Part shown: piece by piece, positions 51,056 through 60,982 of the stretch
Position numbering within the stretch: position 1 is the stretch's first letter
How the letters are laid out: every line of letters starts with the position of its first letter
From: Taishania sp964580465
GTDB taxonomy: Bacteria > Bacteroidota > Bacteroidia > Flavobacteriales_D > Crocinitomicaceae
Direction: 5' to 3'
Assembly (NCBI GenBank): GCA_964580465.1
Contig: CAZOKJ010000009.1
Location: 1 to 64,000 of the forward strand
DNA: 64,000 nt
Position numbers and translations under genes: made by a program
Notes under the pieces: model-generated
What the model was told of the DNA's origin: nothing
What the model saw: the letters and a program-made list of their open reading frames with translations, nothing else
The model's database searches: none

Positions 51056-51880
51056 TCAAGGAGTATAAGAAATTCCGATGATGTAATAACGTCCGTTTCT
51101 TATTGAAACATCAAATCCAACAAAGGATCTTTCTACGTTGTATTCGCAATCAGAAATTTGAAATTCCCATGGATAATTTAAATCACCACTTCCTTCAAAA
51201 GCGTATTCATCTTTTAATTCTTGATAACTCTTAACAGTGGCATTGATGAAATCGTTTTTCATTGTTTTTGGGCCAAACATGAATCGTAGTTTTTCAAGTA
51301 AGTTGTCACTCTTTTTAATGGAAAAATCGGGTTGAAAGTTATATGTTTGGAGCGGAGCGTCAATAAATGGTTGATAGAAATAGGTGCTCAACTTGTTGAA
51401 ATCATTATTTTTCAACGCTTGTTTTGCTTCTTTTACCATTTCTTTTGCTCCCTATGATAGTGGAGAATAGTTTAAGTTGTTTTCAACCCAATTAATGGAA
51501 CCGTTTGTCATGAATTTTAACGTGAAGTTGTTTGCTTTTAAAGAGTTTCCTTCTAATTTAGAAGTGTAGGACTTTAATTCTTTTCCTTCAGAAGATAAAA
51601 GGTAACAAGTGTACGTTTTTTGTGCTTTGTTTTTGAGTTGAACATAAATTGTATTGTTTTCATTGTTGCCATTGGTTATAGTCCATGCTCCAGCAAAAGA
51701 AATTTTCGCAATGTCGTTTTCTTCTTGTAAATTTTCAATGTCATCAATTGAGATTTTGTTTTCGTTTGAGTTATTGGCCTCAATAGTAGTATTATCTTCT
51801 GTTCAAATTTCATTGTTTGATTTTTGAGAACATGAAATGAGTAAGATAATAGAAGTAAGTAAAAGTAAAGTTTTTTTCAT
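51056..51880 (-). pseudogene. Lipoprotein gene with two in-frame stop codons
   Basis: Reading from the ATG at 51880 gives a lipoprotein signal (MKKTLLLLTSIILLISCS), and the same frame runs to the stop at 51056 (about 275 codons) except for a TGA at 51805-51803 (codon 26) and a TAG at 51454-51452 (codon 143). The 3' part alone is open from 51439 (MVKEAKQALKNNDF). The intact frame on both sides of both stops, with no shift, points to a recently inactivated gene or to base-call errors; stop-codon readthrough is less likely. No domain family is recognised. Confidence 0.75.
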
Positions 51881-52118
51881 TTTTATGATTTTTTTTCCTA
51901 AGATAAAAATAAAAAAGTCTATAACATTGCATATTTTAATGAACTCAAGTTAAAATTTAATAAATTAGGTGTGTTTTTTCATAAACAACCAAAATTAGCA
52001 CAGACTTTTATCTAAAAACATTAAAAAAAAGTGAGTTTTTAAACTTTCATGTAATTGAATACTATTTTACATGGAATTTTCAATTAAATTTGCGCCTTAA
52101 ATTATTTAAAATTAGAAG
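51881..52118. other. Intergenic region upstream of alaS
   Basis: 238 AT-rich bases with no gene. The only feature seen is the -7 box at 52085-52092. Confidence 0.5.
52085..52092 (+). promoter_or_regulatory. Bacteroidota -7 box (TAaaTTTG) for alaS
   Basis: TAnnTTTG match 26 bases before the alaS ATG; no clear -33. Confidence 0.4.
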
Positions 52119-54734
52119 ATGATAACGGTATCGGAAATTCGTTCGCAGTTTTTGAGTTTTTTTGAGTCTAAAGGACATAAAATTGTTCCTTCTGCTCCAA
52201 TGGTGGTGAAAAATGATCCAACCTTGATGTTTACAAACGCAGGGATGAATCAGTTTAAAGATTTTATTCTTGGGAATGCTGTTCCTGAAAATAGAAGAGT
52301 CGCCAATTCTCAAAAATGTTTGCGTGTTTCTGGTAAACATAATGACCTTGAAGAAGTTGGTGTGGATACCTACCACCATACGATGTTTGAAATGTTGGGT
52401 AACTGGTCGTTTGGTGACTATTTCAAAGAAGATGCAATTGCATGGGCTTGGGAATTGTTGACAGATGTATATCAATTGCCAAAAGATCGCTTATATGTAA
52501 CTGTCTTTGAAGGGGATGAAAAAGATGGAGTACCAATGGATGCTGAAAGTGTTGCTATATGGAAGAAATTCATTGCTGAAGACCGTATCATTATGGCGTC
52601 TAAAAAAGATAATTTCTGGGAAATGGGAGATACAGGGCCATGTGGACCTTGTACTGAAATACACGTAGATTTACGTCCTGAGTCTGAACGTCAAAAAGTA
52701 GATGGTAAATCTCTAGTAAATGAAGATCATCCTCAAGTAATTGAGATTTGGAACAACGTATTTATGGAGTTTAACCGTATGTCTAATGGTTCTTTGGTGC
52801 CGCTTCCAGAACAACACGTGGATACTGGTATGGGATTAGAACGTTTGGCTGTTGCTTTACAAGGAAAAACATCTAACTATGATACGGATCTTTTCCAGTC
52901 ATTAATCCATAAAATGGAAAGTGTTTCTGGAATGAAATATGGACAAACAGAAACCGTTGATATTGCTTTGCGTGTTGTTTCAGACCACGTTCGCGCGATT
53001 GCGTTCTCTATTACAGATGGTCAATTGCCTTCGAATACCGGAGCAGGATATGTGATTCGTCGCATTTTACGTCGTGCTGTGCGTTATGGATACCAAACAT
53101 TGAACTTAAAAGAACCATTTTTATGTGAATTGTCACAAACTTTAGCAGAACAAATGGGTGGAGCTTTCCCTGAATTGAATGCTCAAAAAGAATTGGTTTA
53201 CAAAGTTATTAAAGAAGAAGAATTGAGCTTCTTTAGAACTTTAGAACAAGGAATCAAACGTATTGATTCTTTGATGACAGCTACAAAAAATGCTGGAAAA
53301 TCAACAATTTCTGGCGAGGATGCTTTTGAACTATACGATACTTACGGGTTCCCACTTGATTTGACTTCATTGATTGCTCGCGAGAATGACCTGTCAATTG
53401 ATGAGAAAGCTTTTGAAGTGGAATTAAATAAACAAAAAGATCGTTCACGCGCAGCAACAGCTATTGAAACAGATGACTGGGTGATTTTACGTGAAGACAA
53501 TGTGGAAGAATTTATCGGGTATGACAACATAACAGCAACTGTTTCTTTAGTTAAATACCGTAAAGTTATTCAAAAACAAAAAGAATTTTTCCAATTAGTG
53601 TTTAACTTGACACCATTCTATCCAGAAGGTGGGGGACAAGTGGGAGATAAAGGTTACATCGAAGCAAACGGAGAAAAAACGTTTATTTTTGACACGAAAA
53701 AAGAAAATAACTTAATTGTTCATTTGGCTGAAAAGTTACCAACTAATGTTAGCGCTGAATTTCAAGCAGTTGTAGATGTAAAAAAACGTTTCTTGTCAAT
53801 GTGTCACCACTCTGCTACTCACTTGTTGCATCACGCATTGAGAACAGTTTTAGGAACACATGTTGAACAAAAAGGTTCTTTGGTAAATCCAGATTATTTG
53901 CGTTTTGACTTCTCTCATTTTTCTAAAGTAACTGATGAAGAATTAGCACAAGTAGAAGCATTGGTTATTCAAAATATCCGTAAGAATTTTGCTTTGGAAG
54001 AGTTTAGAAATACACCAATGGAAAAAGCAAAAGAAATGGGAGCAATGGCCTTGTTTGGCGAAAAATATGGCGACGCTGTTCGTGTGATTAAATTTGGTAA
54101 CTCAGTTGAATTATGTGGTGGAACACATGTTTCTTCTACAGGACAAATTGGTTTATTCAAAATTATAACAGAAACAGCTGTTGCGGCAGGTGTTAGACGT
54201 ATTGAAGCAATTACATCTTCAGTGGCTGAAAATTACTATAAAGAGCGTTCTGAAACATTGAGTAATGTTGCTTTGCAGTTGAAAAATCCGAAAGATATTG
54301 TGAAAGCTGTAAGCGATTTACAGACTAAGAATAATGAGCTTCAAAAAGAAATTGAAAGCTTGTTGAAAGAACGTGCAATGGGAGTTAAACAAAATTTGAA
54401 AAATCAAATTGCAACTGTTAATGGCGTTCGATTCTTAGGCGAAGTAATTACAATGGATGCTGGCTCAGTAAAGGATATTTTGTTCCAATTAAAAGGAGAA
54501 AACGAAAGCTTCTTAGGTGTAATTGGTAGCGAACAAGATGGAAAATGTGCATTGAGCATCATTATAACAGATGACTTAATTCAATCCAAAGGATTAAATG
54601 CTGGTGCGCTTATTAAAGAAACGGCAAGCTTCATTCAAGGTGGAGGAGGTGGACAACCTTTCTTTGCGACTGCTGGTGGTAAAAATCCTGCAGGATTGAA
54701 ACAGGCTATTGAACACATCAAAGCGAAATTGTAA
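52119..54734 (+). CDS. alaS: Alanyl-tRNA synthetase
   Basis: 871-residue class II synthetase with an editing domain. Aminoacylation domain features: FTNAGMNQFKDFILG near residues 32-46 and FWEMGDTGPCGPCTEI near 165-180; the editing domain has HHSATHLLHHAL near 566 (HxxxH) and CGGTHV near 666; the C-terminal domain is a coiled-coil/DHHA1-like region ending in GGGGGQPFFATAGGKN. It charges tRNA-Ala and clears Ser/Gly mischarging. Length and order are normal. A terminator follows. Confidence 0.96.
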   Translation: MITVSEIRSQFLSFFESKGHKIVPSAPMVVKNDPTLMFTNAGMNQFKDFILGNAVPENRRVANSQKCLRVSGKHNDLEEVGVDTYHHTMFEMLGNWSFGDYFKEDAIAWAWELLTDVYQLPKDRLYVTVFEGDEKDGVPMDAESVAIWKKFIAEDRIIMASKKDNFWEMGDTGPCGPCTEIHVDLRPESERQKVDGKSLVNEDHPQVIEIWNNVFMEFNRMSNGSLVPLPEQHVDTGMGLERLAVALQGKTSNYDTDLFQSLIHKMESVSGMKYGQTETVDIALRVVSDHVRAIAFSITDGQLPSNTGAGYVIRRILRRAVRYGYQTLNLKEPFLCELSQTLAEQMGGAFPELNAQKELVYKVIKEEELSFFRTLEQGIKRIDSLMTATKNAGKSTISGEDAFELYDTYGFPLDLTSLIARENDLSIDEKAFEVELNKQKDRSRAATAIETDDWVILREDNVEEFIGYDNITATVSLVKYRKVIQKQKEFFQLVFNLTPFYPEGGGQVGDKGYIEANGEKTFIFDTKKENNLIVHLAEKLPTNVSAEFQAVVDVKKRFLSMCHHSATHLLHHALRTVLGTHVEQKGSLVNPDYLRFDFSHFSKVTDEELAQVEALVIQNIRKNFALEEFRNTPMEKAKEMGAMALFGEKYGDAVRVIKFGNSVELCGGTHVSSTGQIGLFKIITETAVAAGVRRIEAITSSVAENYYKERSETLSNVALQLKNPKDIVKAVSDLQTKNNELQKEIESLLKERAMGVKQNLKNQIATVNGVRFLGEVITMDAGSVKDILFQLKGENESFLGVIGSEQDGKCALSIIITDDLIQSKGLNAGALIKETASFIQGGGGGQPFFATAGGKNPAGLKQAIEHIKAKL

Positions 54735-54765
54735 GGATGAAGCCAAAAAAACAAAATAATTGATG

Positions 54766-54796
54766 AAAAATCCCGATAATCTGTCAGGATTTTTTT
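54766..54796 (+). terminator. Rho-independent terminator of alaS
   Basis: AAAAATCC and GGATTTTT, with an inner GATA/TGTC-type extension, form a stem followed by Ts, 31 bases after the stop. Confidence 0.75.
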
Positions 54797-54847
54797 GTAT
54801 GCTTGCATAATTTTTTTTAACTTCGTAAAAATTAAAATGAAGCACCT

Positions 54848-55804
54848 ATGAGTAAGTTGACTTTAAAAGAATTATTAGGAATTGAATTTCCAGTGATTAT
54901 GGCACCGATGTTTTTAGTGTCTAATATCAAAATGATTGTTGAAGCTGTAAAATCTGGTGCAACAGGTGCAATTCCTGCTTTAAACTTCCGAACAGTTGAT
55001 GAATTGCGCGAAGGAATTAGAACGATAAAAAAACAAACAAATAAACCTTTTGGAATCAATCTTATCGTTAATAAGTCAAATGTTTATTATAAAAAACAAC
55101 TGGACGTTATTTGTGAAGAAGGTGTAGCTTTTGTGATAACTTCCTTAGGTTCTCCTCAAGAAACAATTGAAACATGTCATAAAGTTGGGATTAAAGTCTT
55201 TTGCGATGTAACAGACTTAAAATTTGCTAAAAAAGTAGAAGGATTAGGTGCTGATGCCATCATTGCTGTAAATAAAGAAGCTGGAGGACACGCTGGAAAT
55301 ATCTCTTACAAGGATTTGTTGCCTGAATTAGTTGCGAATTGTTCTATCCCTGTTATTTCAGCTGGTGGAGTTTCTAATGGTCACGAAATTCGTCAAATGA
55401 TGGGAATGGGAGCAGCAGGTGTGTCTATGGGAAGTATTTTTATAGCAACAGATGAGTGTGATGTAACTCCTGAGTACAAACAAGCATGTATTGATTATGG
55501 AGCAAAAGACATCGTTCGCACAACGAAACTTTCTGGAACACCTTGTACTGTTATTAATACTCCGTATGTTCAACAAATTGGAACTGAACAAAATTGGCTG
55601 GAAAAATTATTGAATCGAAATAAAAAATTGAAAAAATGGGTGAAAGCTTTTGTGTTCGCTCGTGGAATGAAGCAATTAGAAAAATCAGCCTTTGGAGCAA
55701 CGTATAAATCGGTTTGGTGTGCCGGACCTTCCATTGAAAATGTGCATGCCGTTCGACCAATTGCTGCTATTTTTGACGATTTGAAAAAAGAATTTTCTGC
55801 ATAA
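54848..55804 (+). CDS. Nitronate monooxygenase-like FMN enzyme (NPD family)
   Basis: 318-residue FMN-dependent TIM-barrel of the 2-nitropropane dioxygenase/enoyl-reductase II family. IEFPVIMAPMFLVSN near residues 12-26, NKEAGGHAGN near 140-149 (active-site histidine), and VISAGGVSNGHEIRQMMGMGAAGVSMGSIFIATDE near 171-205 with the phosphate-binding GGV and GAxGV loops. It may oxidise nitronates, or act as a FabK-like enoyl reductase; the sequence does not separate the two cleanly. Confidence 0.8.
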   Translation: MSKLTLKELLGIEFPVIMAPMFLVSNIKMIVEAVKSGATGAIPALNFRTVDELREGIRTIKKQTNKPFGINLIVNKSNVYYKKQLDVICEEGVAFVITSLGSPQETIETCHKVGIKVFCDVTDLKFAKKVEGLGADAIIAVNKEAGGHAGNISYKDLLPELVANCSIPVISAGGVSNGHEIRQMMGMGAAGVSMGSIFIATDECDVTPEYKQACIDYGAKDIVRTTKLSGTPCTVINTPYVQQIGTEQNWLEKLLNRNKKLKKWVKAFVFARGMKQLEKSAFGATYKSVWCAGPSIENVHAVRPIAAIFDDLKKEFSA

Positions 55805-55865
55805 ATTTTATTTATTGATTCATTTTTTTTGTACATTTACTATTCTACAATAGAAAAGAATAGTT

Positions 55866-57254
55866 ATGTCAACATATCGAATTGAAAAGGATACATTAGG
55901 TGAAGTCAATGTTCCTTCAGAAGTTTATTGGGGAGCTCAAACAGAGCGCTCTCGAACTAATTTTAAAATAGGTGAAAGTGCTTCTATGCCTCGTGAAATA
56001 ATAGAAGCTTTTGCTGTTTTAAAAAAAGCTGCAGCTATCACAAATTATGAGTTAGGTGTACTGTCCGAAGAAAAAAAAACAGCTATTTCACAAGTGTGTG
56101 ACGAAATTTTAGAAGGTAAGCTAAATGATCACTTTCCATTGGTTATCTGGCAAACAGGCTCAGGTACTCAAAGTAACATGAACGTAAATGAGGTGATTGC
56201 TAATCGTGCGCAAGAATTGGCTGGAAGAAAAATAGGAGAGGGTGAAAAGTTTTTGCAACCTAATGACGATGTCAATAAGTCACAATCGTCTAACGATACT
56301 TTTCCAACAGCAATGCACATTGCGGCTTACAAATTACTAGTGAAAAACACCATTCCTTCTGTTGAACAACTACGCGATTCTTTGTTGGAAAAATCAGAAG
56401 CTTTTAAAAAAATCGTAAAAATAGGTCGAACTCACCTTATGGATGCTACGCCTTTAACGTTAGGCCAAGAGTTTTCTGGATATGTAGCGCAATTAAATCA
56501 TGGCCTTAAAGCATTGAAAAATACTTTGTCACATTTGTCGGAATTGGCATTGGGAGGAACAGCTGTAGGTACTGGGTTGAATACTCCACAAGGATATTCA
56601 GAGCTTGTTGCTAAACACATTGCAAAATTAAGCAATCTTCCTTTTGTTTCGGCTCCTAACAAATTTGAAGCGTTGGCAAGTCATGATGCCATTGTGGAAG
56701 TCCATGGTGCGTTAAAACAATTAGCAGTATCATTGATGAAAATCGCTAATGATATTCGCTGGATGGGTTCTGGGCCTCGTTCTGGTTTGGGAGAATTGAT
56801 GTTACCTACTAATGAACCAGGTTCTTCTATTATGCCTGGAAAGGTGAATCCTACACAATCAGAAGCATTGACAATGGTGTGTGCCCAAGTTATGGGGAAT
56901 GATGTTGCCATTGGAGTAGGAGCGATGCAAGGACATTTTGAATTGAACGTTTTTAAACCAATGATTGCCGCCAACTTTATTCAATCAGCACGTTTATTAG
57001 GTGATGCTTGTCGCTCATTTGATGAACATTGCGCAAAGGGATTAGAACCAAACCACAAACGAATAGATGAGTTAATGAATAATTCGTTGATGTTGGTTAC
57101 GGCGCTTAATACTAAAATAGGTTATTACAAAGCAGCAGAAATCGCTAATGCAGCTCATGCAAATGGGACAACTTTACGCGAAGAAGCAATCCGTTTAGGT
57201 TACGTTACAGCAGAAGAATATGATGAGTGGGTAAAACCAGAAGATATGATTTAG
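55866..57254 (+). CDS. fumC: Fumarate hydratase class II
   Basis: 462-residue iron-independent homotetrameric fumarase of the TCA cycle. The superfamily signature GSSIMPGKVNPTQ is near residues 318-330, with SQSSNDTFPTAMH near 138-150 and GRTHLMDATPLTLGQEFSGY near 186-205. Length is typical. It starts 61 bases after the nitronate monooxygenase-like gene. No palindrome copies lie in or near it. Confidence 0.95.
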   Translation: MSTYRIEKDTLGEVNVPSEVYWGAQTERSRTNFKIGESASMPREIIEAFAVLKKAAAITNYELGVLSEEKKTAISQVCDEILEGKLNDHFPLVIWQTGSGTQSNMNVNEVIANRAQELAGRKIGEGEKFLQPNDDVNKSQSSNDTFPTAMHIAAYKLLVKNTIPSVEQLRDSLLEKSEAFKKIVKIGRTHLMDATPLTLGQEFSGYVAQLNHGLKALKNTLSHLSELALGGTAVGTGLNTPQGYSELVAKHIAKLSNLPFVSAPNKFEALASHDAIVEVHGALKQLAVSLMKIANDIRWMGSGPRSGLGELMLPTNEPGSSIMPGKVNPTQSEALTMVCAQVMGNDVAIGVGAMQGHFELNVFKPMIAANFIQSARLLGDACRSFDEHCAKGLEPNHKRIDELMNNSLMLVTALNTKIGYYKAAEIANAAHANGTTLREEAIRLGYVTAEEYDEWVKPEDMI

Positions 57255-57278
57255 TTGGGATGAATGTGGTTGGGAGAT

Positions 57279-57345
57279 TTTTGAACCACAAAGGCCGCCA
57301 AGGAAACATAGTGTTTGCCGTAGGCAAACGTTGGGGAATAATAAA
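57279..57345. repeat. Hairpin repeat copy 1 (AACCACAAAG type)
   Basis: TGAACCACAAAG, then GTTTGCC-GTA-GGCAAAC hairpin (57313-57329) and CGTTGGGGAA. Related to the copy at 57594. Confidence 0.8.
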
Positions 57346-57593
57346 AATAAAATTTAATCTTAAAAGAAAGAAACGATTCTTCTATGAAAAATCCGTCGCA
57401 TTTAGAGTTTTTGACCGGGTACCCAAAAGACGAAGTTTCCGTAACAAAAACAACTGTTTGACGACGCAGGAGGAGTTTTGTTTTTGTAGGAAACAAGGCT
57501 ACTTTGGGTGGACAAAAAGTCTAGCGACACAGCGATTTTTGTTTACTTTTTATCGCTAGAAAAAGTAAAGAAGAATTAAGCACAAAATGCAAA

Positions 57594-57655
57594 GTTTTTT
57601 AACCACAAAGAAACACAAAGTGTTTGCCTTGGGCAAACGTTGAGAAAAGATAAAT
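57594..57655. repeat. Hairpin repeat copy 2 (AACCACAAAG type)
   Basis: TTTTTTAACCACAAAG, GTTTGCC-TTG-GGCAAAC hairpin (57622-57638) and CGTTGAGAAAA; both copies lie in the same orientation. Confidence 0.8.
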
Positions 57656-57691
57656 CTTGTTAATGTAAAATGCTATTTCCCTCAAAAAGAC

Positions 57692-57725
57692 AAAAAGGCT
57701 GGCAGAACCACCTGACAGCCTTTTT
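57692..57725. terminator. Strong Rho-independent terminator
   Basis: AAAAAGGCTGGCAG and CTGACAGCCTTTTT pair over 14 positions with one mismatch. As fumC ends 440 bases upstream and nothing coding lies between, it may terminate fumC readthrough or an unseen RNA. Confidence 0.85.
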
Positions 57726-57986
57726 GAAGATGAAAAAATTAATTTTCTTATGAAACCAACTATATAATGAAATAGTTTCTTTTTAGTTACATTAAAAATT
57801 TGTTAAATTATCATAATGTACTTTCCAATGAATAAATGGTGGTTTTGAATGAATATAAAGTATGTTGTGAGTTGATTATTAGTGTCTTATGAGGTTTGTG
57901 GTCATGGAATAATGTTTTATTGATGTTGTTTATAAATTGTTGACAGTTTTTAAAAATAGACGTGTTATTTTAACGACTTAATTTTG

Positions 57987-57994
57987 TATCTTTG
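57987..57994 (+). promoter_or_regulatory. Bacteroidota -7 box (TAtcTTTG) for gcvP
   Basis: TAnnTTTG match followed by GCATTC, 31 bases before the ATG at 58026; the -33 element is unclear. Confidence 0.45.
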
Positions 57995-58025
57995 CATTCT
58001 AAAAATAATATAAAAATTGCTTGAA

Positions 58026-60878
58026 ATGAGTACATTTTCGCGTAGACACATAGGTCCAGATGAAGCAGAAAAATCTGCTATGTTGGGCAAAATTGGAGTA
58101 GCGTCTGTTGATGAATTGATTGGTAAAACAATCCCTTCTCACATTCGTTTAGGTGGTGATTTAGCTGTTGATAATGCAATATCTGAACAAGAATATTTGT
58201 TGCATATCGCTCAATTAGCTAATAAGAATAAGGTATTTAAATCATTTATTGGGTTAGGTTACAATGAAACAATTACTCCATCTGTGATTTTAAGAAATGT
58301 ACTTGAAAATCCAGGTTGGTACACAGCTTATACTCCGTATCAAGCTGAAATTTCTCAAGGTCGTTTGGAGGCTTTGTTGAATTTCCAAACAATGATTTTG
58401 GATTTAACTGGCTTGGAATTGGCAAACGCTTCTTTGTTGGACGAGGCAACTGCTGCTTCTGAAGCAATGATTATGTTCTACAACTCTAGAACAAGAGATC
58501 AAATTAAGGCTGGTGTTAATAAATTCTTCATCGCTTCTGATTTGTTCCCTCAAACGAAAGATGTTGTTCTAGGTAGAGCAAAAAACTTAGGAATTGAATT
58601 GGTAGAAGGTGATATCAATACATTTGAAGGTGATGCTTCTTTCTTTGGAGCAATGGTTCAATACCCTTCTAAAAATGGAGTAATTTCTGATATTAAAGAA
58701 TTCATTTACCGTGCAAAACAAAATGAAATCCGTGTAGCAGTTGGTGCTGATATTATGTCTTTAGTGTTGTTGGAATCTCCAGGTAGATTGGGTGCTGAAG
58801 TCGTGTTTGGTTCTACTCAACGTTTTGGAGTGCCAATGGGATACGGTGGACCTCACGCTGCTTATTTTGCAACAAAAGATGATTACAAACGTCATATCCC
58901 TGGTCGTATTATCGGGGTGTCAAGAGACGTTGACGATAACGTGGCTTTGAGAATGGCATTGCAAACACGTGAACAGCATATTAAACGTGACAAAGCTACT
59001 TCAAATATCTGTACAGCTCAAGCTTTATTAGCTGTTATGGCAAGTATGTATGCTGTTTATCATGGTCCTAAAGGATTGAAAAAAATTGCGGAAGACATTC
59101 ATACATTGGCTGTAGATGCTACTGCTGGATTGAAAAATATGGGTGTTGAGGTGAATGATGCTCCATTCTTCGATACAATTTGGTTGAAAAACGTAGATAG
59201 CGCAAAAATTAAATCATTATCTGAAGCAAAAGGAATGAACTTTAACTATGTTTCTGATTCTGAGTTGACTATTAGCTTTGGTGAAACACATACAGCAGCG
59301 GATGTAGCTGAAATTTTAGCTATTTTTGCTGAGGCAACAGGAAAATCTGCAAATGCTGTTAAAGGAACTTCTCCATTGACAAACGATTTGTTGCGTAGCG
59401 ACGCAGTGTTGACGCATCCTACATTCAATTCTTATCACTCAGAATCATTGATGATGCGTTACTTAAAACGTTTGGAAAATAAAGATTTATCATTGGTACA
59501 CTCAATGATTCCTTTAGGCTCTTGTACGATGAAGTTGAATGCTGCTTCTGAATTAATGCCAATTACAAACCCTCAATTTGCTAATTTACACCCTTTTGCT
59601 CCTAAAGATCAAGTAAGCGGTATGCTTGAAATGATTGAGCAGTTGGAAAAAGATTTGTGTGCTTGTACTGGTTTTGCAGGTGTTTCTTTGCAACCAAATT
59701 CTGGTGCTCAAGGTGAATACGCTGGATTGATGGTGATTAAAGCTTACCACGAATCAAGAGGTGATTTTAATCGCAAAAAAATGATTATTCCTTCTTCAGC
59801 ACATGGTACAAACCCTGCGTCTGCTGTAATGGCTGGATTTGAAGTGGTAGTTACTGGTTGTGATGAAAATGGTAACGTGGATATCGAGCAATTGAGAGCG
59901 AAAGCAATCGAATTGAAAGATGAATTAGCTGGTTTGATGATTACTTATCCTTCAACGCATGGTGTTTATGAGGAGGGAATCAAAGAAATTACTTCAATTA
60001 TCCACGCAAATGGTGGACAAGTGTACATGGATGGTGCAAACATGAATGCGCAAGTAGGATTAACAAATCCTGGAAATATCGGTGCGGACGTTTGCCACTT
60101 GAACTTACATAAAACATTTGCTATTCCTCACGGTGGTGGTGGACCTGGTGTTGGACCAATTGGAGTTGCTGCTCATTTAGTGCCATTCTTGCCTACAAAT
60201 GCTGTGGTTGCAACTGGTGGTGATCAAGCAATTCATGGTGTGTCTGCTGCTCCTTTTGGTAGTGCATTGATTTTGTTGATTTCTTATGGATACATCAAAA
60301 TGTTAGGTGCTAAAGGTTTAAGACAAGCTACTGAAACAGCAATCTTAAATGCTAATTATATCGCGTCTTCTTTGAAAGAACATTACCCAATTCTTTATAC
60401 AGGCGCAAACGGAACAGTTGCGCATGAGTTAATTTTGGATTGCCGTGATTTGAAGAAAACATCTGATGTTGAGGTAGCTGATATCGCTAAACGTTTAATC
60501 GATTTCGGTTTCCACGCTCCAACAGTTTCTTTCCCAGTAGCTGGTACATTAATGATTGAGCCTACTGAATCGGAAGATAAAGGAGAAATGGATCGCTTCA
60601 TTACTGCAATGATTAAAATTCGTGAAGAAATTCGCGCTATTGAAGAAGGTAAAGCAGATAAGGTAAATAACTTGTTGAAAAATGCACCTCACACTGCTGA
60701 TTGCATTATTAATATGGACTGGAATTATCCGTATACTCCAAAAGAAGCTGCTTACCCAGTAGAATACTTGAAAGAATTTAAGTATTGGGTGCCAGTTAGA
60801 CGTGTGGACAATGCTTTAGGTGATAGAAACTTAATCTGTACTTGCCCAAGCGTTGAATCTTACGCTTTTGTAGAGTAA
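58026..60878 (+). CDS. gcvP: Glycine decarboxylase P-protein (full length)
   Basis: 950-residue homodimeric PLP enzyme of the glycine cleavage system: decarboxylates glycine and passes the aminomethyl group to lipoyl-H protein. Both halves are fused in one chain; the PLP lysine is in HLNLHKTFAIPHGGGGPGVGP near 693, with STHGVYE and the MDGANMNAQVG segment near 664 before it. The annotated frame opens from a TTG, but the ATG at 58026 gives the usual MSTFSRRHIGPDE start. No gcvT or gcvH is adjacent. A terminator follows directly. Confidence 0.95.
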   Translation: MSTFSRRHIGPDEAEKSAMLGKIGVASVDELIGKTIPSHIRLGGDLAVDNAISEQEYLLHIAQLANKNKVFKSFIGLGYNETITPSVILRNVLENPGWYTAYTPYQAEISQGRLEALLNFQTMILDLTGLELANASLLDEATAASEAMIMFYNSRTRDQIKAGVNKFFIASDLFPQTKDVVLGRAKNLGIELVEGDINTFEGDASFFGAMVQYPSKNGVISDIKEFIYRAKQNEIRVAVGADIMSLVLLESPGRLGAEVVFGSTQRFGVPMGYGGPHAAYFATKDDYKRHIPGRIIGVSRDVDDNVALRMALQTREQHIKRDKATSNICTAQALLAVMASMYAVYHGPKGLKKIAEDIHTLAVDATAGLKNMGVEVNDAPFFDTIWLKNVDSAKIKSLSEAKGMNFNYVSDSELTISFGETHTAADVAEILAIFAEATGKSANAVKGTSPLTNDLLRSDAVLTHPTFNSYHSESLMMRYLKRLENKDLSLVHSMIPLGSCTMKLNAASELMPITNPQFANLHPFAPKDQVSGMLEMIEQLEKDLCACTGFAGVSLQPNSGAQGEYAGLMVIKAYHESRGDFNRKKMIIPSSAHGTNPASAVMAGFEVVVTGCDENGNVDIEQLRAKAIELKDELAGLMITYPSTHGVYEEGIKEITSIIHANGGQVYMDGANMNAQVGLTNPGNIGADVCHLNLHKTFAIPHGGGGPGVGPIGVAAHLVPFLPTNAVVATGGDQAIHGVSAAPFGSALILLISYGYIKMLGAKGLRQATETAILNANYIASSLKEHYPILYTGANGTVAHELILDCRDLKKTSDVEVADIAKRLIDFGFHAPTVSFPVAGTLMIEPTESEDKGEMDRFITAMIKIREEIRAIEEGKADKVNNLLKNAPHTADCIINMDWNYPYTPKEAAYPVEYLKEFKYWVPVRRVDNALGDRNLICTCPSVESYAFVE

Positions 60879-60902
60879 TACAATATTTTTTACTTAGTTT
60901 TT

Positions 60903-60936
60903 AAAAAGGTGTTTGCTTGCAAACACCTTTTTTTGT
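60903..60936 (+). terminator. Rho-independent terminator of gcvP
   Basis: AAAAAGGTGTTTGC and GCAAACACCTTTTT with a two-base loop, 24 bases after the stop; long T run. Confidence 0.9.
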
Positions 60937-60982
60937 AACCTTTGATGTGAAAGTTGTTATATATTATATAAATACAGAAAAT

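Larger units (their letters stand above)
57255..58025. other. Long intergenic region with two related hairpin repeats and a terminator
   Basis: 770 bases without a convincing gene. It holds two diverged copies of an AACCACAAAG...GTTTGCC/GGCAAAC repeat (57279-57345 and 57594-57655), a strong terminator at 57692-57725, and a promoter box for gcvP at the end. The 57346-57593 stretch is open in places but looks like a degenerate dispersed repeat, not a gene. Confidence 0.7.

Noticed and set aside
57227..57559. Open frame of 110 codons after fumC
   Set aside because: It overlaps the fumC end, has a basic, low-information composition and falls in a degenerate repeat region.
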